DNA from: Sporosarcina psychrophila | Lineage (GTDB): Bacteria > Bacillota > Bacilli > Bacillales_A > Planococcaceae | Assembly (NCBI RefSeq): GCF_001590685.1 | Contig: NZ_CP014616.1 | Span: forward strand, 2,727,001 to 2,791,000 | Direction: 5' to 3' | Length of the DNA: 64,000 nucleotides | Shown: piece after piece, positions 7,502 through 17,103 of the stretch | Layout: the number at the start of each line of letters is the position of its first letter | Position numbering within the stretch: the stretch's first letter is position 1 | Made by a program: the position numbers and the translations under genes | The notes under the pieces: generated by a model | The model's input: the letters and a program-made list of their open reading frames with translations, nothing else | What the model was told of the DNA's origin: nothing | The model's database searches: none

Positions 7502-8620
7502 TCAAATGAAAGTAAACGGTTCTGTGACAATTTCCGATTCGATAAACGAGACATTATAGCTAGCCTGCGCGCAAGCTGCCTGCATATAGTCTGCAACACC
7601 TTCAATCATCACTTTCTCAATATTGTGCCCCGGGTCAATGACAGCAATACCCATCGCTTCTGCGTCATGTGCAACATGGTAATACAAATCCCCGGTTACC
7701 AGAACATCCGCTCCGCTTCGTTTAGCAGCTCCTATATATTTATTCCCATCTCCGCCCAAGACAGCAACTTTTCGAATCTGCTTGTTTGGATCACCCACAA
7801 ATCGAAGTGCCGGGACATCAAAAGCTTTTTTTACAAGTTCCGCAAATTGTCCAAGCGTTGTCTTTTCTAAAAGTTTCCCAACACGACCAAGACCATAGTC
7901 AGTTGACTGTTGATCAAGAACGACTAAATCATACGCAGGTTCTTCGTATGGATGGACTTCTAACATCGCTTTTAGTACCTTACTGCGAATAGGTCCAGGG
8001 ACAACCACTTCGATTCTTTCCTCTTCAACCGCCTCACTTTTACCCATTTCACCAATAAACGGCTCAGCCCCCTCGACAGGTGTGAAACGCCCAATACCTG
8101 ATGCGCTAAAACTGCATCCGACATAATCGCCAATTGCACCAGCACCCGCTTTTTCCAGAGTTTGTCTAATGTCATCCGCATGTGTTACTGGGCTGAAGAC
8201 AACCAGTTTATAAAGTGACTCAGAATGCGTCGACTCAACTATTTTCGTGTCAACCAAACCAAGTTTTTCAGCGAGCATATCATTGACTCCGCCCGGTGCA
8301 ACGTCAAGATTTGTATGTGCCGCATAGACAGCTATATCATTTTTAATGCACTTTTCGATCATGCTACCTTGCGGCGTGTCTGTTAATAGGCTTTTCAACG
8401 GCCTGAAGATTGGTGGATGGTGCGCGATAATAAGGTTGGCACCTTTTCGAATCGCCTCATCAACTACTTCTTCATTGACATCCAATGTAACAAGCACATT
8501 TTCTACAGTTCGATTCAATTGTCCGATATGAAGACCGACTGGATCTCCATCCATTGCAAATCGTTTTGGGGACCACTTTTCAAAAAGCGCAATAATTTCA
8601 TGACCATTCACTTTTTTCAC
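7502..8620 (-). CDS. yqfO: Nif3-like dinuclear metal protein YqfO (GTP cyclohydrolase 1 type 2 homologue)
   Basis: This 372-residue protein has a split Nif3 layout: an N-terminal metal half (IIAHHPPIF about 65-73; AAHTNLD about 99-105), a central CutA-like insertion (about 125-235, with HPYEEPAYD), and a C-terminal half with VTGDLYYH and DPGHNIEK supplying further metal ligands. A di-metal hydrolase role is likely but the substrate is unsettled. The start is GTG at 8620, preceded by AGGAAGG, and it overlaps the trmK stop in GTGA. The trmK-yqfO order is as in B. subtilis. Confidence 0.88.
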   Translation of the reverse strand: MKKVNGHEIIALFEKWSPKRFAMDGDPVGLHIGQLNRTVENVLVTLDVNEEVVDEAIRKGANLIIAHHPPIFRPLKSLLTDTPQGSMIEKCIKNDIAVYAAHTNLDVAPGGVNDMLAEKLGLVDTKIVESTHSESLYKLVVFSPVTHADDIRQTLEKAGAGAIGDYVGCSFSASGIGRFTPVEGAEPFIGEMGKSEAVEEERIEVVVPGPIRSKVLKAMLEVHPYEEPAYDLVVLDQQSTDYGLGRVGKLLEKTTLGQFAELVKKAFDVPALRFVGDPNKQIRKVAVLGGDGNKYIGAAKRSGADVLVTGDLYYHVAHDAEAMGIAVIDPGHNIEKVMIEGVADYMQAACAQASYNVSFIESEIVTEPFTFI

Positions 8621-9315
8621 GTTGTCAACACCTTCCTAACTAACGCAATATGAAGTGCCAACTGTACTTTTTTCGTTTTTATTGCCTCTGTTTCAATTGT
8701 TTTTTCGAGGGAATCAAGTACGCGATTCCATTCCGACAATTCACTTTCCCACTTTTCAATGAATACATCGGTTTTTGAAGTCAATAACAAAGGTCCTGCC
8801 ATTAATTCTAGTTCCTCATAGACCGCTTGCCCTTTTTCCATCACGATAATTTCATATATTTTGCCGTCTTCTTTCAAAATGTGTTCTTTTATTATTTTCC
8901 AACCGTTAGAAACTGCCCATTCTCGGATTGCTCTAGAATATATATTCGGTTGTGCGATGATTCGCTTCACTTGAGAAAGAAGGTCTTTTCCGCTCTCCAA
9001 AATTGTAGCGATGAGCGGTCCACCCATCCCCGCGATTGTCACCGTATCGACAGCATCATTTTCTTCAATAGCGAATAAACCATCTGCCAATCGCACGGTA
9101 ATCGCATCGGAAAAACCTTCACGTCTCACATTTTTAACCGCAGACTCAAATGGCCCTTTGGCTACTTCTCCTGCGACTGCCCTCTTCACTTTCTTTGTAT
9201 GAATGAGGAAACATGGCAAATAAGCATGGTCGCTGCCGATATCTGCAACGACTGCACCCTCGTCAACGAAAGAAGCAACCGCCTTCAATCTGTTAGATAA
9301 TCGTTCGGAATTCAA
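8617..9315 (-). CDS. trmK: tRNA (adenine(22)-N1)-methyltransferase TrmK
   Basis: This 232-residue SAM-dependent enzyme makes m1A22 in bacterial tRNAs. The SAM motif ADIGSDHAYLP and a downstream GMGGPLI loop are plain, followed by a helical C-terminal domain. I place the start at TTG 9315 because AAAGGCGG lies upstream at standard spacing and the next residues (NSERLSNRL) align with the usual start of the family. The in-frame ATG at 9369 has no obvious ribosome-binding site and would add 18 atypical residues. Confidence 0.88.
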   Translation of the reverse strand: MNSERLSNRLKAVASFVDEGAVVADIGSDHAYLPCFLIHTKKVKRAVAGEVAKGPFESAVKNVRREGFSDAITVRLADGLFAIEENDAVDTVTIAGMGGPLIATILESGKDLLSQVKRIIAQPNIYSRAIREWAVSNGWKIIKEHILKEDGKIYEIIVMEKGQAVYEELELMAGPLLLTSKTDVFIEKWESELSEWNRVLDSLEKTIETEAIKTKKVQLALHIALVRKVLTT

Positions 9316-9466
9316 TTGATCGCCGCCTTTCAATACTTTTATTGTATTGGATTTTGTCGTATTTTGCACTTTATCCTATTTGTTGAAATTAAGAATCCTA
9401 TTGAATTCGCAGCGGGGCTAAGAGTAACCTTCGCTTTGTTTATGTAAGTATTCAATTGTTCAACAT

Positions 9467-9513
9467 AAAAAACAGAAAAAGCCATCAGTTTACAGAAATG
9501 CTCTGCTAACTGA
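9467..9513 (-). terminator. Probable terminator after cccA
   Basis: On the minus strand TCAGTTAGCAG and CTGTAAACTGA pair with a two-base internal mismatch, followed by a T-rich run with interruptions. It is weaker than the other terminators in the window. Confidence 0.5.
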
Positions 9514-9533
9514 CAGCTCTTCCTAATTAAGGA

Positions 9534-9902
9534 TTATTTAAGTGATAAAATATAATCTGCCATAGCGTCAAGCTCGGCATCATCCGAAACGAGTCCTGCT
9601 GGCATTCCGCCATCAGTACCGTCTTTTATGATGTTTTTAATTTCATCCTTAGACAGTTTAGTTCCAACCAGTCCTGGTCCCATTCCGCCTGTAAGGTCTC
9701 CACCGTGACAGCCGATACATTTCCCTTGAGCAACTGCTTCAGCATCAAATTCCGCAGAACTTGGAGCTTCTTCAGTTACCCCCTCTTCGCCTTGTTCAGC
9801 GATTTCACTTTTCTGTTCAAGTCCATAAAGGGACATGAAGAAAATAAGACCGATTCCAAGCGCAAAAATAAGAATATAAGGAATTATTGGATTTTTTCCC
9901 AT
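9534..9902 (-). CDS. cccA: Membrane-anchored cytochrome c550 (CccA)
   Basis: This 122-residue protein has one N-terminal membrane anchor (about 7-27), an acidic linker rich in Glu, and a cytochrome c domain with heme motif CIGCH (C62, C65, H66) and likely axial Met100 in GGMPAGL. It would carry electrons on the outer face of the membrane between the qcr complex (encoded at 61-63 kb here) and terminal oxidases. GGAGGG precedes the ATG. The position near sigA/dnaG matches B. subtilis. Confidence 0.92.
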   Translation of the reverse strand: MGKNPIIPYILIFALGIGLIFFMSLYGLEQKSEIAEQGEEGVTEEAPSSAEFDAEAVAQGKCIGCHGGDLTGGMGPGLVGTKLSKDEIKNIIKDGTDGGMPAGLVSDDAELDAMADYILSLK

Positions 9903-10099
9903 TGAATTACCCTCCTTTATCAGGATCTATTCTGTAATGAATACAGTACACAACTATTATTGTACTGTATTCAATAGAAAACTGAAAGGGTTAACGATGA
10001 TCTTTTCGGTGTTTGTGACAATTTCGACAAATATTTTATTATTATCTAGCTACAGGCACCAAATGCGCGGGTCTAAGCGGGTGCAAGACGCTTTTATTG

Positions 10100-11242
10100 T
10101 TAACAGCCAATTAGTCTGGCAATGACCATTCTTTGGACTTCCGAAGTTCCTTCTCCAATTTCAAGAAGCTTGGCATCCCTCATATAGCGTTCGACTTCAT
10201 ATTCTTTCATATAGCCATACCCGCCATGAATCTGGATTGCTTCACTCGCTACTTCCATAGCAATTTCCGATGCATATAGTTTACACATGGAAGCTTCTTT
10301 CGAGAATGGACGCCCTTGATCTTTCAGCCATGCTGCTTTATGGACCATATTGCGTGCAAGCTCAATTTTCATCGCCATATCTGCCAGCTTAAATTGTGTT
10401 ATTTGGAATTCAGAAAGAGTTTTGCCAAATTGCTTACGTTCTTTAGAGTAGCGGAGTGCCCGGTCAAATGCCGCCTGAGCGATTCCTACTGCCATAGCAC
10501 CGATCCCAATACGTCCACCGTCTAACGTTACGAGGAATTGTCGGAAACCGTTACCTTGAGTCCCTAACAGGTTCTCTTTTGGTACTCGGACGTTGTCAAG
10601 CACAAGTTCTGTCGTATTAGAAGCATTTAGCCCCATTTTTTCATAGTTATCAATAACCGTGAAGCCTTCTGCATCAGTCGGAACGATTATTGCACTAATT
10701 TCTTTCTTTCCGTCTTCATTCCCAGTGATAGCAGTAATTGCAAGGTGCTTGGCATAGCTCGCATTCGTGATAAACACTTTAGAACCGGTGATGACATAAT
10801 CGTCCCCGTCTTCTTTTGCTGTCGTTTGCGTCCCCCCCGCATCCGAGCCCGCATTCGATTCTGTCAATCCAAATGCGCCTAATGATTCCCCTGTACAAAT
10901 TGGCGTCAAATACCTCTGTTTCTGTTCTTCAGTGCCAAATAGGTTGAGCGGTGCCCCTCCCAAAGAAATATGCGCCGAATATGTAATTCCTGTTGATGCA
11001 CATGCCCGGCTCAGTTCTTCCGTAACAATTGCGAAACTTACTGTGTCGGCTCCTCCGCCCCCATATTCCTCAGAAAACGGTAAACCCATCATTCCCATTT
11101 CGGAGAGCTGTTTAAACACCTGTACTGGAAATTCTTTTGTCCGGTCGCGGTCGATTGCACCTGGTGCAACAACTTCATCTGCGAATTCCCGAATCATTTT
11201 TTTAATCATCTGTTGTTCTTCTGTCAAATCGAAATTCAACAT
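10100..11242 (-). CDS. Acyl-CoA dehydrogenase, short-chain/butyryl-CoA type
   Basis: This 380-residue flavoenzyme oxidises acyl-CoA to enoyl-CoA, passing electrons to electron-transfer flavoprotein. Family signatures are FGLTESNAGSD (about 126-136), QFGKTLSEFQ, HGGYGYMKEY and GEGTSEVQR near the C terminus, where the Glu of EGTSE is the expected catalytic base. Two ATGs are possible; the second (11242) is chosen because AAAGGGG sits 6 nt before it, whereas the first directly abuts that site. It stands alone, inserted between cccA and sigA relative to B. subtilis. A cre-like site lies upstream. The exact chain length of substrate cannot be read from the sequence. Confidence 0.9.
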   Translation of the reverse strand: MLNFDLTEEQQMIKKMIREFADEVVAPGAIDRDRTKEFPVQVFKQLSEMGMMGLPFSEEYGGGGADTVSFAIVTEELSRACASTGITYSAHISLGGAPLNLFGTEEQKQRYLTPICTGESLGAFGLTESNAGSDAGGTQTTAKEDGDDYVITGSKVFITNASYAKHLAITAITGNEDGKKEISAIIVPTDAEGFTVIDNYEKMGLNASNTTELVLDNVRVPKENLLGTQGNGFRQFLVTLDGGRIGIGAMAVGIAQAAFDRALRYSKERKQFGKTLSEFQITQFKLADMAMKIELARNMVHKAAWLKDQGRPFSKEASMCKLYASEIAMEVASEAIQIHGGYGYMKEYEVERYMRDAKLLEIGEGTSEVQRMVIARLIGC

Positions 11243-11257
11243 CTTCATCCCCTTTGT

Positions 11258-11307
11258 TGTGAACGCTTACAATTTCAATTATAACGAATTGTCTACCGTT
11301 TTCACAA
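11258..11307 (-). promoter_or_regulatory. Promoter and CcpA cre-like site of the acyl-CoA dehydrogenase
   Basis: On the minus strand TTGTGA (11302-11307) and TATAAT (11278-11283) are separated by 18 bp. TGTAAGCGTTCACA (11258-11271) matches the cre consensus TGWAARCGYTWNCW at 13 of 14 positions and lies just downstream of the transcription start, where bound CcpA blocks transcription. A second, weaker half-match (TGAAAACG) overlaps the -35 region. This predicts glucose repression of fatty-acid oxidation. Confidence 0.65.
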
Positions 11308-11331
11308 CTATTACTGAAAGAATAGGAGAAT

Positions 11332-11883
11332 TCAGATCGAAACAAGTAAAAATACGATGATTAATAGTAGCCCAGCTGCACCAGAGATTGTGAAATACTG
11401 TAATTTTAGCATACGTCCTGCAAATAGCCAGAGCGCACAGTTCAACATAAGTAATCCGATTAGTAACATCGTATGCCCATCGAAAAAGACAACCCATAGC
11501 TTCAGTGACATTAATAACAACATCAAGGATGCCAGTATGTATAAAATAGGTGCTATTCCCATTTGAATCATTGATTTACGCATCGTCAACAGGAGAAACG
11601 AGAACAAAACAACAGCCGTCAAGGTAAGTGTCCACCCTGGGTATTGGGTAAATACGAACATGCCTCCACTAACGATTATCGCTAGTATGGTCATCAAAAC
11701 AATTTTCCGTTCCAATTTCTTTTTTTCCTTGACAAGAATGGCTTCGGTGGCTTTCACTTCCTTCTCATCCTGCCCTTGAGCATAGAGAGTAATTAGAAAA
11801 TCACAGTAATGTTCCGGCAACAACTTATTCTGCTTCCAATATTTTATTTCCGAAATAATCATTCGTTTTCGTTGTGGATTCAT
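11332..11883 (-). CDS. Multi-pass membrane protein of unknown function
   Basis: This 183-residue protein has a polar N-terminal cytoplasmic part (about 1-60, including YWKQNKLLPEHYCDFL and a Lys/Glu-rich helix) followed by about five or six hydrophobic segments to the C terminus. AAGGAGCGA precedes the ATG. No catalytic motif is visible. The N terminus, with PEHYCDFLITLY, looks like the short helical region that precedes membrane helices in several uncharacterised Bacillales proteins, but I cannot name the family. It is absent from the equivalent B. subtilis interval. Confidence 0.75.
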   Translation of the reverse strand: MNPQRKRMIISEIKYWKQNKLLPEHYCDFLITLYAQGQDEKEVKATEAILVKEKKKLERKIVLMTILAIIVSGGMFVFTQYPGWTLTLTAVVLFSFLLLTMRKSMIQMGIAPILYILASLMLLLMSLKLWVVFFDGHTMLLIGLLMLNCALWLFAGRMLKLQYFTISGAAGLLLIIVFLLVSI

Positions 11884-11955
11884 AGTATAAATCGCTCCTT
11901 GAAAAGTGTAGGTAAATCGGAGAGCGCCAATCAGCTGCCCTGTTGCTTAACAGTG

Positions 11956-11990
11956 AAAAAAGCATCGGCACAAATTATGCCGATGCCCTT
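11956..11990 (-). terminator. Terminator after sigA
   Basis: On the minus strand GCATCGGCA pairs with TGCCGATGC (11962-11986), followed by TTTTTT. It lies directly after the sigA stop and ends the dnaG-sigA transcript. Confidence 0.92.
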
Positions 11991-11992
11991 TT

Positions 11993-13111
11993 TTATTCAA
12001 GAAAGTCTTTTAGTCGTTTACTTCTAGATGGGTGACGCAGTTTGCGTAATGCTTTTGCCTCGATTTGACGAATTCGTTCACGGGTTACGCCAAACACTTT
12101 ACCGACTTCTTCAAGTGTTCTTGTACGACCATCATCAAGACCAAAACGCAGACGAAGCACGTTTTCTTCCCTGTCTGTCAACGTATCGAGTACGTCTTCC
12201 AGTTGTTCTTTCAATAACTCATATGCTGCATGATCAGACGGTGACTGAGCCTCTGAGTCTTCTATGAAGTCACCGAGGTGAGAATCATCTTCTTCCCCAA
12301 TTGGCGTTTCAAGTGATACAGGTTCTTGTGCAATTTTTAGGATTTCACGTACTTTTTCAGCAGTTAAATCCATTTCTTCTCCAATTTCCTCTGGAGATGG
12401 TTCACGACCAAGATCCTGTAGTAATTGACGCTGAACACGAATCAACTTATTGATGGTTTCAACCATATGAACTGGAATCCGGATTGTACGGGCTTGGTCC
12501 GCGATTGCACGGGTGATTGCCTGACGTATCCACCACGTTGCGTACGTACTGAACTTGAAGCCTTTCGTATGGTCGAATTTCTCGACTGCTTTAATGAGCC
12601 CCATGTTTCCTTCTTGAATTAAATCAAGGAACAGCATGCCACGTCCGACATACCGTTTTGCAATACTTACGACTAGACGCAAGTTGGCTTCTGCAAGCCT
12701 CTTTTTCGCCTCTTCATCGCCATCCAGGATGCGAATTGCAAGTTCAACTTCCTCCGCACCTGTCAGTAAATCAACACGCCCAATTTCTTTCAAGTACATT
12801 CTTACAGGATCGTTGATTTTAACACCTGGTGGGACACTGAGGTCATTCAAATCGAACTTTTCTTCTGCCACTACTTTCCCCTCATCGCCGGCTTCTTCAT
12901 CGGCTTTGCGGTCCATTTCAATTCCTTGTACTTCAATCAAATCAAGGAATTCTTCGAACTGTTCAGGTTCCATTTCAAACACAGATAACTTCTCAGTTAC
13001 CTCATCGAGCGTAAGTTCACCTGTTTTCTTTCCGGCCTCCAACAGGTTTGCCTTCACTTCTTCAACAGTCATTTCAATTTCCATATCTTCTGTTTGCTCT
13101 TTTTTGCTCAT
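11993..13111 (-). CDS. sigA: RNA polymerase sigma factor SigA (RpoD)
   Basis: This 372-residue primary sigma factor has region 1.1 (acidic N terminus), region 1.2 with [11 protein letters not shown] (about 95-105), region 2 with [20 protein letters not shown] (core binding and -10 recognition), region 3, and region 4 with [21 protein letters not shown] (-35 recognition helix-turn-helix). ATG 13111 is chosen because AGGAGG lies upstream; the longer frame starts inside that site. It follows dnaG by 34 nt, the classic macromolecular synthesis operon, here without rpsU. The promoters called in this window fit its recognition sequences. Confidence 0.97.
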   Translation of the reverse strand: MSKKEQTEDMEIEMTVEEVKANLLEAGKKTGELTLDEVTEKLSVFEMEPEQFEEFLDLIEVQGIEMDRKADEEAGDEGKVVAEEKFDLNDLSVPPGVKINDPVRMYLKEIGRVDLLTGAEEVELAIRILDGDEEAKKRLAEANLRLVVSIAKRYVGRGMLFLDLIQEGNMGLIKAVEKFDHTKGFKFSTYATWWIRQAITRAIADQARTIRIPVHMVETINKLIRVQRQLLQDLGREPSPEEIGEEMDLTAEKVREILKIAQEPVSLETPIGEEDDSHLGDFIEDSEAQSPSDHAAYELLKEQLEDVLDTLTDREENVLRLRFGLDDGRTRTLEEVGKVFGVTRERIRQIEAKALRKLRHPSRSKRLKDFLE

Positions 13112-13145
13112 CTTACCCGTTCCTCCTAAGTACACCGGAAAACGA

Positions 13146-14960
13146 CTACAATGTCGTCAATGATTTCCGGAGCTGTATAATTTCCCTGGCCAGCTCCAGC
13201 GCCCGGGTATGATCATTTATTTTTTCTGCTTCTTTCGATTCATGGATCTTTGCATGGATTGTCAAACTAATTTTATATTTTTCAAGGTGACTGATACAAT
13301 CAGCTATTTCTTCCGCAGCGTGTTCAGGATCTCTTTCCACCATTGCAGATTCTAATACAATTTTTCTAAGTTCTCGGTCTTCCAACGATTCCGCAAACCT
13401 GTGGAAATCAGGTATTCCGTGTTGTTCATAAAACCCAGCGAGCCGAATGAAGATAGCAACATAATCTTCTCGAACGAACAGGTTTTGCTTGTCCAATCGT
13501 ATTCGATCAAACAATTCCCCATCACTTAACAGGTGAAAGAGCAACAATCGCTCTGCACGCTCAGTACCGGTCTTCTTTCTGATTGGAACAGTAGGTTGAG
13601 GACGCATAGTTTCCCCATGCTTTGGTTCTGTTTTTGCTTTCTTCGCTTGATGTCCCGCCATTTTTATAAACTGCTGATTAATGGCTTCGATTGATACACC
13701 AGTCACGGTTGAAAGCTGCCGGAAATAAAGATCCCGCTCTACTGGCGATGAACGCTTCGCTAATTCTTCCAATACTTCATGGATATATTGCAACACATCG
13801 TTTTCATAAGATAGGTTCTTTGATCGCTTTGCATATGCCATTATGAATGACATGAATGAATGGGGATTACCGATGACCTTTTCGCGAAATGCATCACCGC
13901 CATGCTCTGTGATGTAGTCGTCGGGGTCCATCTTTCCAGGCAACAACGCGATTTTAACATCCAACCCTTTTTGGGTGGCCATGTCTGCGAATCGTTTTGC
14001 CGCTTCCCATCCAGCATCATCTCCGTCACAGCAAATGATAAGATCTTTAGCAATTCTTTTTAATTTCAGCAGATGTGTATCTGATAAAGATGTGCCCATT
14101 ACGGCAACACTATTCGTCACACCAGCACGATCAGCCGATATCGTGTCCATAAATCCTTCAAACAGTATTACTTTACCCGTTTTCCGGACGTTAAGACGTG
14201 CATTGTGAAAATTGTACAGAATATGACTCTTTTCGAATATTGGGGTTTCGGGACTATTTAGGTATTTGGCTTCCTGTTTTGAACCGGTAAGTATACGTCC
14301 AGAAAATGCTACAACGTTACCATTGTCGTCATGAAGCGGGAACATGATACGTGCTCGAAATCTGTCAAAATAGCCAGTCCCATCGTCTTTCATGATGCAA
14401 AGCCCAGCACGTTCCATATCCCTCATATCGAAACTCTTACGCTTTAGTAGACCCGACAGCGCTTCATTATCATTTAGCGACCACCCGATTCCATATTTTT
14501 CGATACTCTCTCTCGTAAACCCTCTTTTTTCAAGATATTCTAGTGCTTCTTCACCTTCTACAGTGTTTAGGAGTAGATGACTATAAAAGTTTGCAGCAAG
14601 AGCATGCGCTTCAATCATAGATTTAAATTCATTATGCTGCTTTGCTCCGGATCCTTCACCCACTGTAGCATCGATTTCAATACCAGTTCGTTCAGCGAGC
14701 TTTACAACGGCTTCGGTGAAAGGGCTATTTTCAATATCCATAATGAAGGTAATCGCATTTCCACTAGCGCCACATCCGAAACAATGGAAGAGTTGTTTAT
14801 CTTCTGTAACTGAGAAAGAAGGTGAACTTTCATCGTGAAACGGGCAAAGCCCGAACCAGTTCTTTCCTCTTTTTGTAAGTTGCACATATTCTCCAATTAA
14901 ATCTACAATATCAGTCTTTGATCGGACGGCTTCTATAGTCTCTTCTGGTATTCTCGTCAT
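13146..14960 (-). CDS. dnaG: DNA primase DnaG
   Basis: This 604-residue primase makes RNA primers for replication. It has an N-terminal CHC2-type zinc finger (C-x2-H ... C-x2-C, in GLCPFHDE and [10 protein letters not shown], about 37-64), a Toprim core with ILFEGFMD (about 260-267) and ICCDGDDAG (about 305-313), and a C-terminal helicase-binding domain (about 445-604). ATG 14960 starts [12 protein letters not shown], which aligns with the usual N terminus; a GTG five codons upstream is the alternative. Ribosome-binding sequence (GGTGAT) is modest at either. Confidence 0.95.
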   Translation of the reverse strand: MTRIPEETIEAVRSKTDIVDLIGEYVQLTKRGKNWFGLCPFHDESSPSFSVTEDKQLFHCFGCGASGNAITFIMDIENSPFTEAVVKLAERTGIEIDATVGEGSGAKQHNEFKSMIEAHALAANFYSHLLLNTVEGEEALEYLEKRGFTRESIEKYGIGWSLNDNEALSGLLKRKSFDMRDMERAGLCIMKDDGTGYFDRFRARIMFPLHDDNGNVVAFSGRILTGSKQEAKYLNSPETPIFEKSHILYNFHNARLNVRKTGKVILFEGFMDTISADRAGVTNSVAVMGTSLSDTHLLKLKRIAKDLIICCDGDDAGWEAAKRFADMATQKGLDVKIALLPGKMDPDDYITEHGGDAFREKVIGNPHSFMSFIMAYAKRSKNLSYENDVLQYIHEVLEELAKRSSPVERDLYFRQLSTVTGVSIEAINQQFIKMAGHQAKKAKTEPKHGETMRPQPTVPIRKKTGTERAERLLLFHLLSDGELFDRIRLDKQNLFVREDYVAIFIRLAGFYEQHGIPDFHRFAESLEDRELRKIVLESAMVERDPEHAAEEIADCISHLEKYKISLTIHAKIHESKEAEKINDHTRALELAREIIQLRKSLTTL

Positions 14961-15128
14961 CCTATCACCAACCACTCTATCAAGATTAAATTCGAGATAG
15001 TATTCAAAAACCCTTCATTTTCGACAAAATATTTTCGATTATGCTCGGAATCTTTCATACTACACTAATAGTAAAGCTTTATCTCTATATGAACCTCATA
15101 TTTCAAAAAAAAATTCTTCATCCGCAAA

Positions 15129-15163
15129 AGAAGAACCAACCCGTATTAGCGGTCGGTCCTTCT
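15129..15163 (-). terminator. Probable terminator after ccpN-ppsR
   Basis: On the minus strand AGAAGGACCGACC pairs with GGTTGGTTCTTCT using two G-U pairs, followed by TTTTG. A second hairpin (CTTACGAAT/ATTCGTAAG, 15229-15250) overlaps the ppsR stop but lacks a T run. The rest of 14976-15228 holds no gene. Confidence 0.6.
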
Positions 15164-15229
15164 ACATCACTGTGTCCTGATTATGAATACCCTTCCACCT
15201 CAGGATTAACAGTAACTCCCACTTCTTGC

Positions 15230-16045
15230 TTACGAATGACGATTCGTAAGCTCACTTAGTATAACATTTGCAGTTTCCTCTACAGCCCGGTTTGTTACAT
15301 CGATAACATTGCAACCGATTTTCGAGACGACATTATTAAAATGCGTAATTTCAGCTTCAATCCGCTCAACTCGCGCATAATTCGCATCATCTTTTAAACC
15401 AAGTGCGATGAGACGTTCTCTGCGGATGAAGTTTAGTTTTTCCGCAGAGATAACAAGTCCGTAACATTTAGCTGGGTCAATCATAAATAGTTCTTCCGGC
15501 GGCTCGACTTCAGGTACTAGTGGAACATTCGCCACTTTAAAACGTTTATGTGCAAGGTACTGCGATAAGGGTGTTTTCGACGTTCTTGAAACACCTACTA
15601 GAACAATATCTGCTCTCAAAATACCTCGCGGATCCCTACCATCGTCATATTTAACGGCGAATTCAATTGCTTCAATTTTTTTGAAATAATCTTCATCAAG
15701 TTGCCGCACAAGTCCAGGTTCTTCTAATGGCTTTTCACCAAGTTCCATACCTATCCGTTCGATAATTGGCCCAAGGAGATCGATGCACTGAATTTCTTTA
15801 ATTCGACATTCTTGCTTTAGTTTTTGACACATTGCACTTTTCACAAGCGTATAGATAATGATTGCATTTTGCTGTTTCGCTAAATAGACGATTTCATCAA
15901 GTTGCGATTCATCCTCTACATGTGAAAACCTTTTAATTAATACGGTTTCTAGCCCTTGTCTGAATTGACTTGCCGCTGCTTTTGCAACAAGGTCGGCCGT
16001 TTCACCGACTGAGTCAGAAACGATGAACAAAATTAGCTTCTTCAT
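15230..16045 (-). CDS. ppsR: Pyruvate, phosphate dikinase regulatory protein (PpsR/YqfL)
   Basis: This 271-residue bifunctional kinase/phosphorylase of the DUF299 family inactivates PPDK (or PEP synthase) by ADP-dependent threonine phosphorylation and reverses it by phosphorolysis. Seen: N-terminal FIVSDSVGETAD, and the P-loop-like GVSRTSKTPLS (about 150-160) typical of the family. ATG 16045 is chosen because GAGGGGG lies 5 nt upstream and gives the standard length. It follows ccpN by 10 nt, a conserved pair controlling gluconeogenesis. Confidence 0.93.
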   Translation of the reverse strand: MKKLILFIVSDSVGETADLVAKAAASQFRQGLETVLIKRFSHVEDESQLDEIVYLAKQQNAIIIYTLVKSAMCQKLKQECRIKEIQCIDLLGPIIERIGMELGEKPLEEPGLVRQLDEDYFKKIEAIEFAVKYDDGRDPRGILRADIVLVGVSRTSKTPLSQYLAHKRFKVANVPLVPEVEPPEELFMIDPAKCYGLVISAEKLNFIRRERLIALGLKDDANYARVERIEAEITHFNNVVSKIGCNVIDVTNRAVEETANVILSELTNRHS

Positions 16046-16055
16046 AGTATCCCCC

Positions 16056-16685
16056 TCATAATTCGTGATCATCCGCAAGTGATAGGAAGGCTGCAGTAAT
16101 ATTGGTTTTGGTTACCCTACCAACAACTTCAAGCCCTTCCCCATTGTCAACGACAACAGGTAGCGAATCAATTTGCTGGTCTATCATTTTCTTCGCCGCA
16201 TGAAGGAGCGTATCCTGCTTATCACAATACGTAATATTTGGCATTCTCGTCATAATGACATGGACCGGAATTTTCTCCAATTCATTGTTCCCAAGACTCG
16301 TTCTTAGTAAGTCTTTCCTCGAAAGAACTCCGGTAAGAAATGAAGATTGATCGACGACGAATAATGTCCCAACATCTTCTAGGAACATTTGACAAATTGC
16401 ATCATAAACCGAAATATTTTCTTCCACAACGACCGGAATTGACTGAAAATCACGCACCCTCATGCCGGTCATACTGTCAGCAACTGATTGGGCAGGTCTT
16501 TTTCCCGAATAAAAATAGCCTACTCGAGGTCTTGCATCCAAAAAGCCAGCCATTGTTAAAATAGCTAAGTCAGGACGGATTGTAGCCCTCGCTAGCTTAA
16601 GCCGCTCCGCGATCTGTTCGCCAGTAATTGGGCCATCTGCTTTAACGATTTCAAAGATTTCCGTCTGACGCTTATTCAGTTCCAT
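16056..16685 (-). CDS. ccpN: CcpN, transcriptional repressor of gluconeogenic genes
   Basis: This 209-residue regulator has an N-terminal winged helix (about 1-65, ELNKRQTEIFEIV then ATIRPDLAILTMAGF) and two CBS domains (about 80-205). In B. subtilis CcpN represses gapB and pckA and senses the ATP/ADP state. ATG 16685 is chosen because AGGGCGG lies 8 nt upstream; GTG 16694 is within that site. It is divergent from the glyS T-box and heads ccpN-ppsR. A -10 TATAAT is visible upstream on the minus strand near 16725-16735. Confidence 0.92.
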   Translation of the reverse strand: MELNKRQTEIFEIVKADGPITGEQIAERLKLARATIRPDLAILTMAGFLDARPRVGYFYSGKRPAQSVADSMTGMRVRDFQSIPVVVEENISVYDAICQMFLEDVGTLFVVDQSSFLTGVLSRKDLLRTSLGNNELEKIPVHVIMTRMPNITYCDKQDTLLHAAKKMIDQQIDSLPVVVDNGEGLEVVGRVTKTNITAAFLSLADDHEL

Positions 16686-16749
16686 ATATGTCACCGCCCT
16701 AAGCGTTCAATTGTTTATCCTTGATTATTATATACGAAGACGCGAGCTA

Positions 16750-16981
16750 TTGCGAAGAAATCGGAACCATGCTAAACTAAGTTAGAATTGAATAGGCGAA
16801 GATAGGTCTATGAGTAATGTCAAATTGAAGCGAGCGGGGATAGTGAAAGCCCGTACCGACATGAAACGGCAACCTGGAGCTAATGCACTATTAAAGAGGG
16901 CTGTTCGTCAGCCAATTAGGGTGGAACCGCGGGTAATCATGCACTCGTCCCTGGACATATGTCCAGGGATGGGTGCTTTTT
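16750..16981 (+). promoter_or_regulatory. Promoter and glycine T-box riboswitch of glyS
   Basis: TTGCGA (16750-16755) and TAAACT (16773-16778), 17 bp apart, form the promoter. The leader (from about 16785) carries the AGCGAGC/GATAGTGAAAGCCCG apical region of stem I. A probable specifier GGC for Gly lies at 16868-16870. The invariant T-box AGGGTGGAACCGCGGG is at 16918-16933. A strong terminator (GTCCCTGGAC/GTCCAGGGAT, T run to about 16981) follows. Uncharged tRNA-Gly pairing with specifier and T-box would favour the antiterminator and transcription of glyS. Confidence 0.93.
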
Positions 16982-17020
16982 AATTTGTTTCAGCATAAGC
17001 CCCCGCTGAACAAAATTAAA

Positions 17021-17103
17021 GCCTCCGGCGGATGTCACAGATTTTGAGGGGAATTATTTGAGCAAGCTCAATTCAAAATCTGGACGCAAATCCGCCAAGG
17101 CGT
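17021..17103. repeat. Long imperfect inverted repeat between the T-box and glyS
   Basis: GCCTCCGGCGGAT (17021-17033) and CAGATTTTGA (17038-17047) pair with CAAAATCTG (about 17073-17081) and ATCCGCC-AAGGC (about 17090-17102). An inner stem pairs GAATT...GAGC with GCTCAATTC. The hairpin lies in the 5' untranslated leader, 28 nt before the glyS start, beyond the T-box terminator. It looks like a dispersed intergenic palindrome; an effect on glyS mRNA is possible but unproven. Confidence 0.7.
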
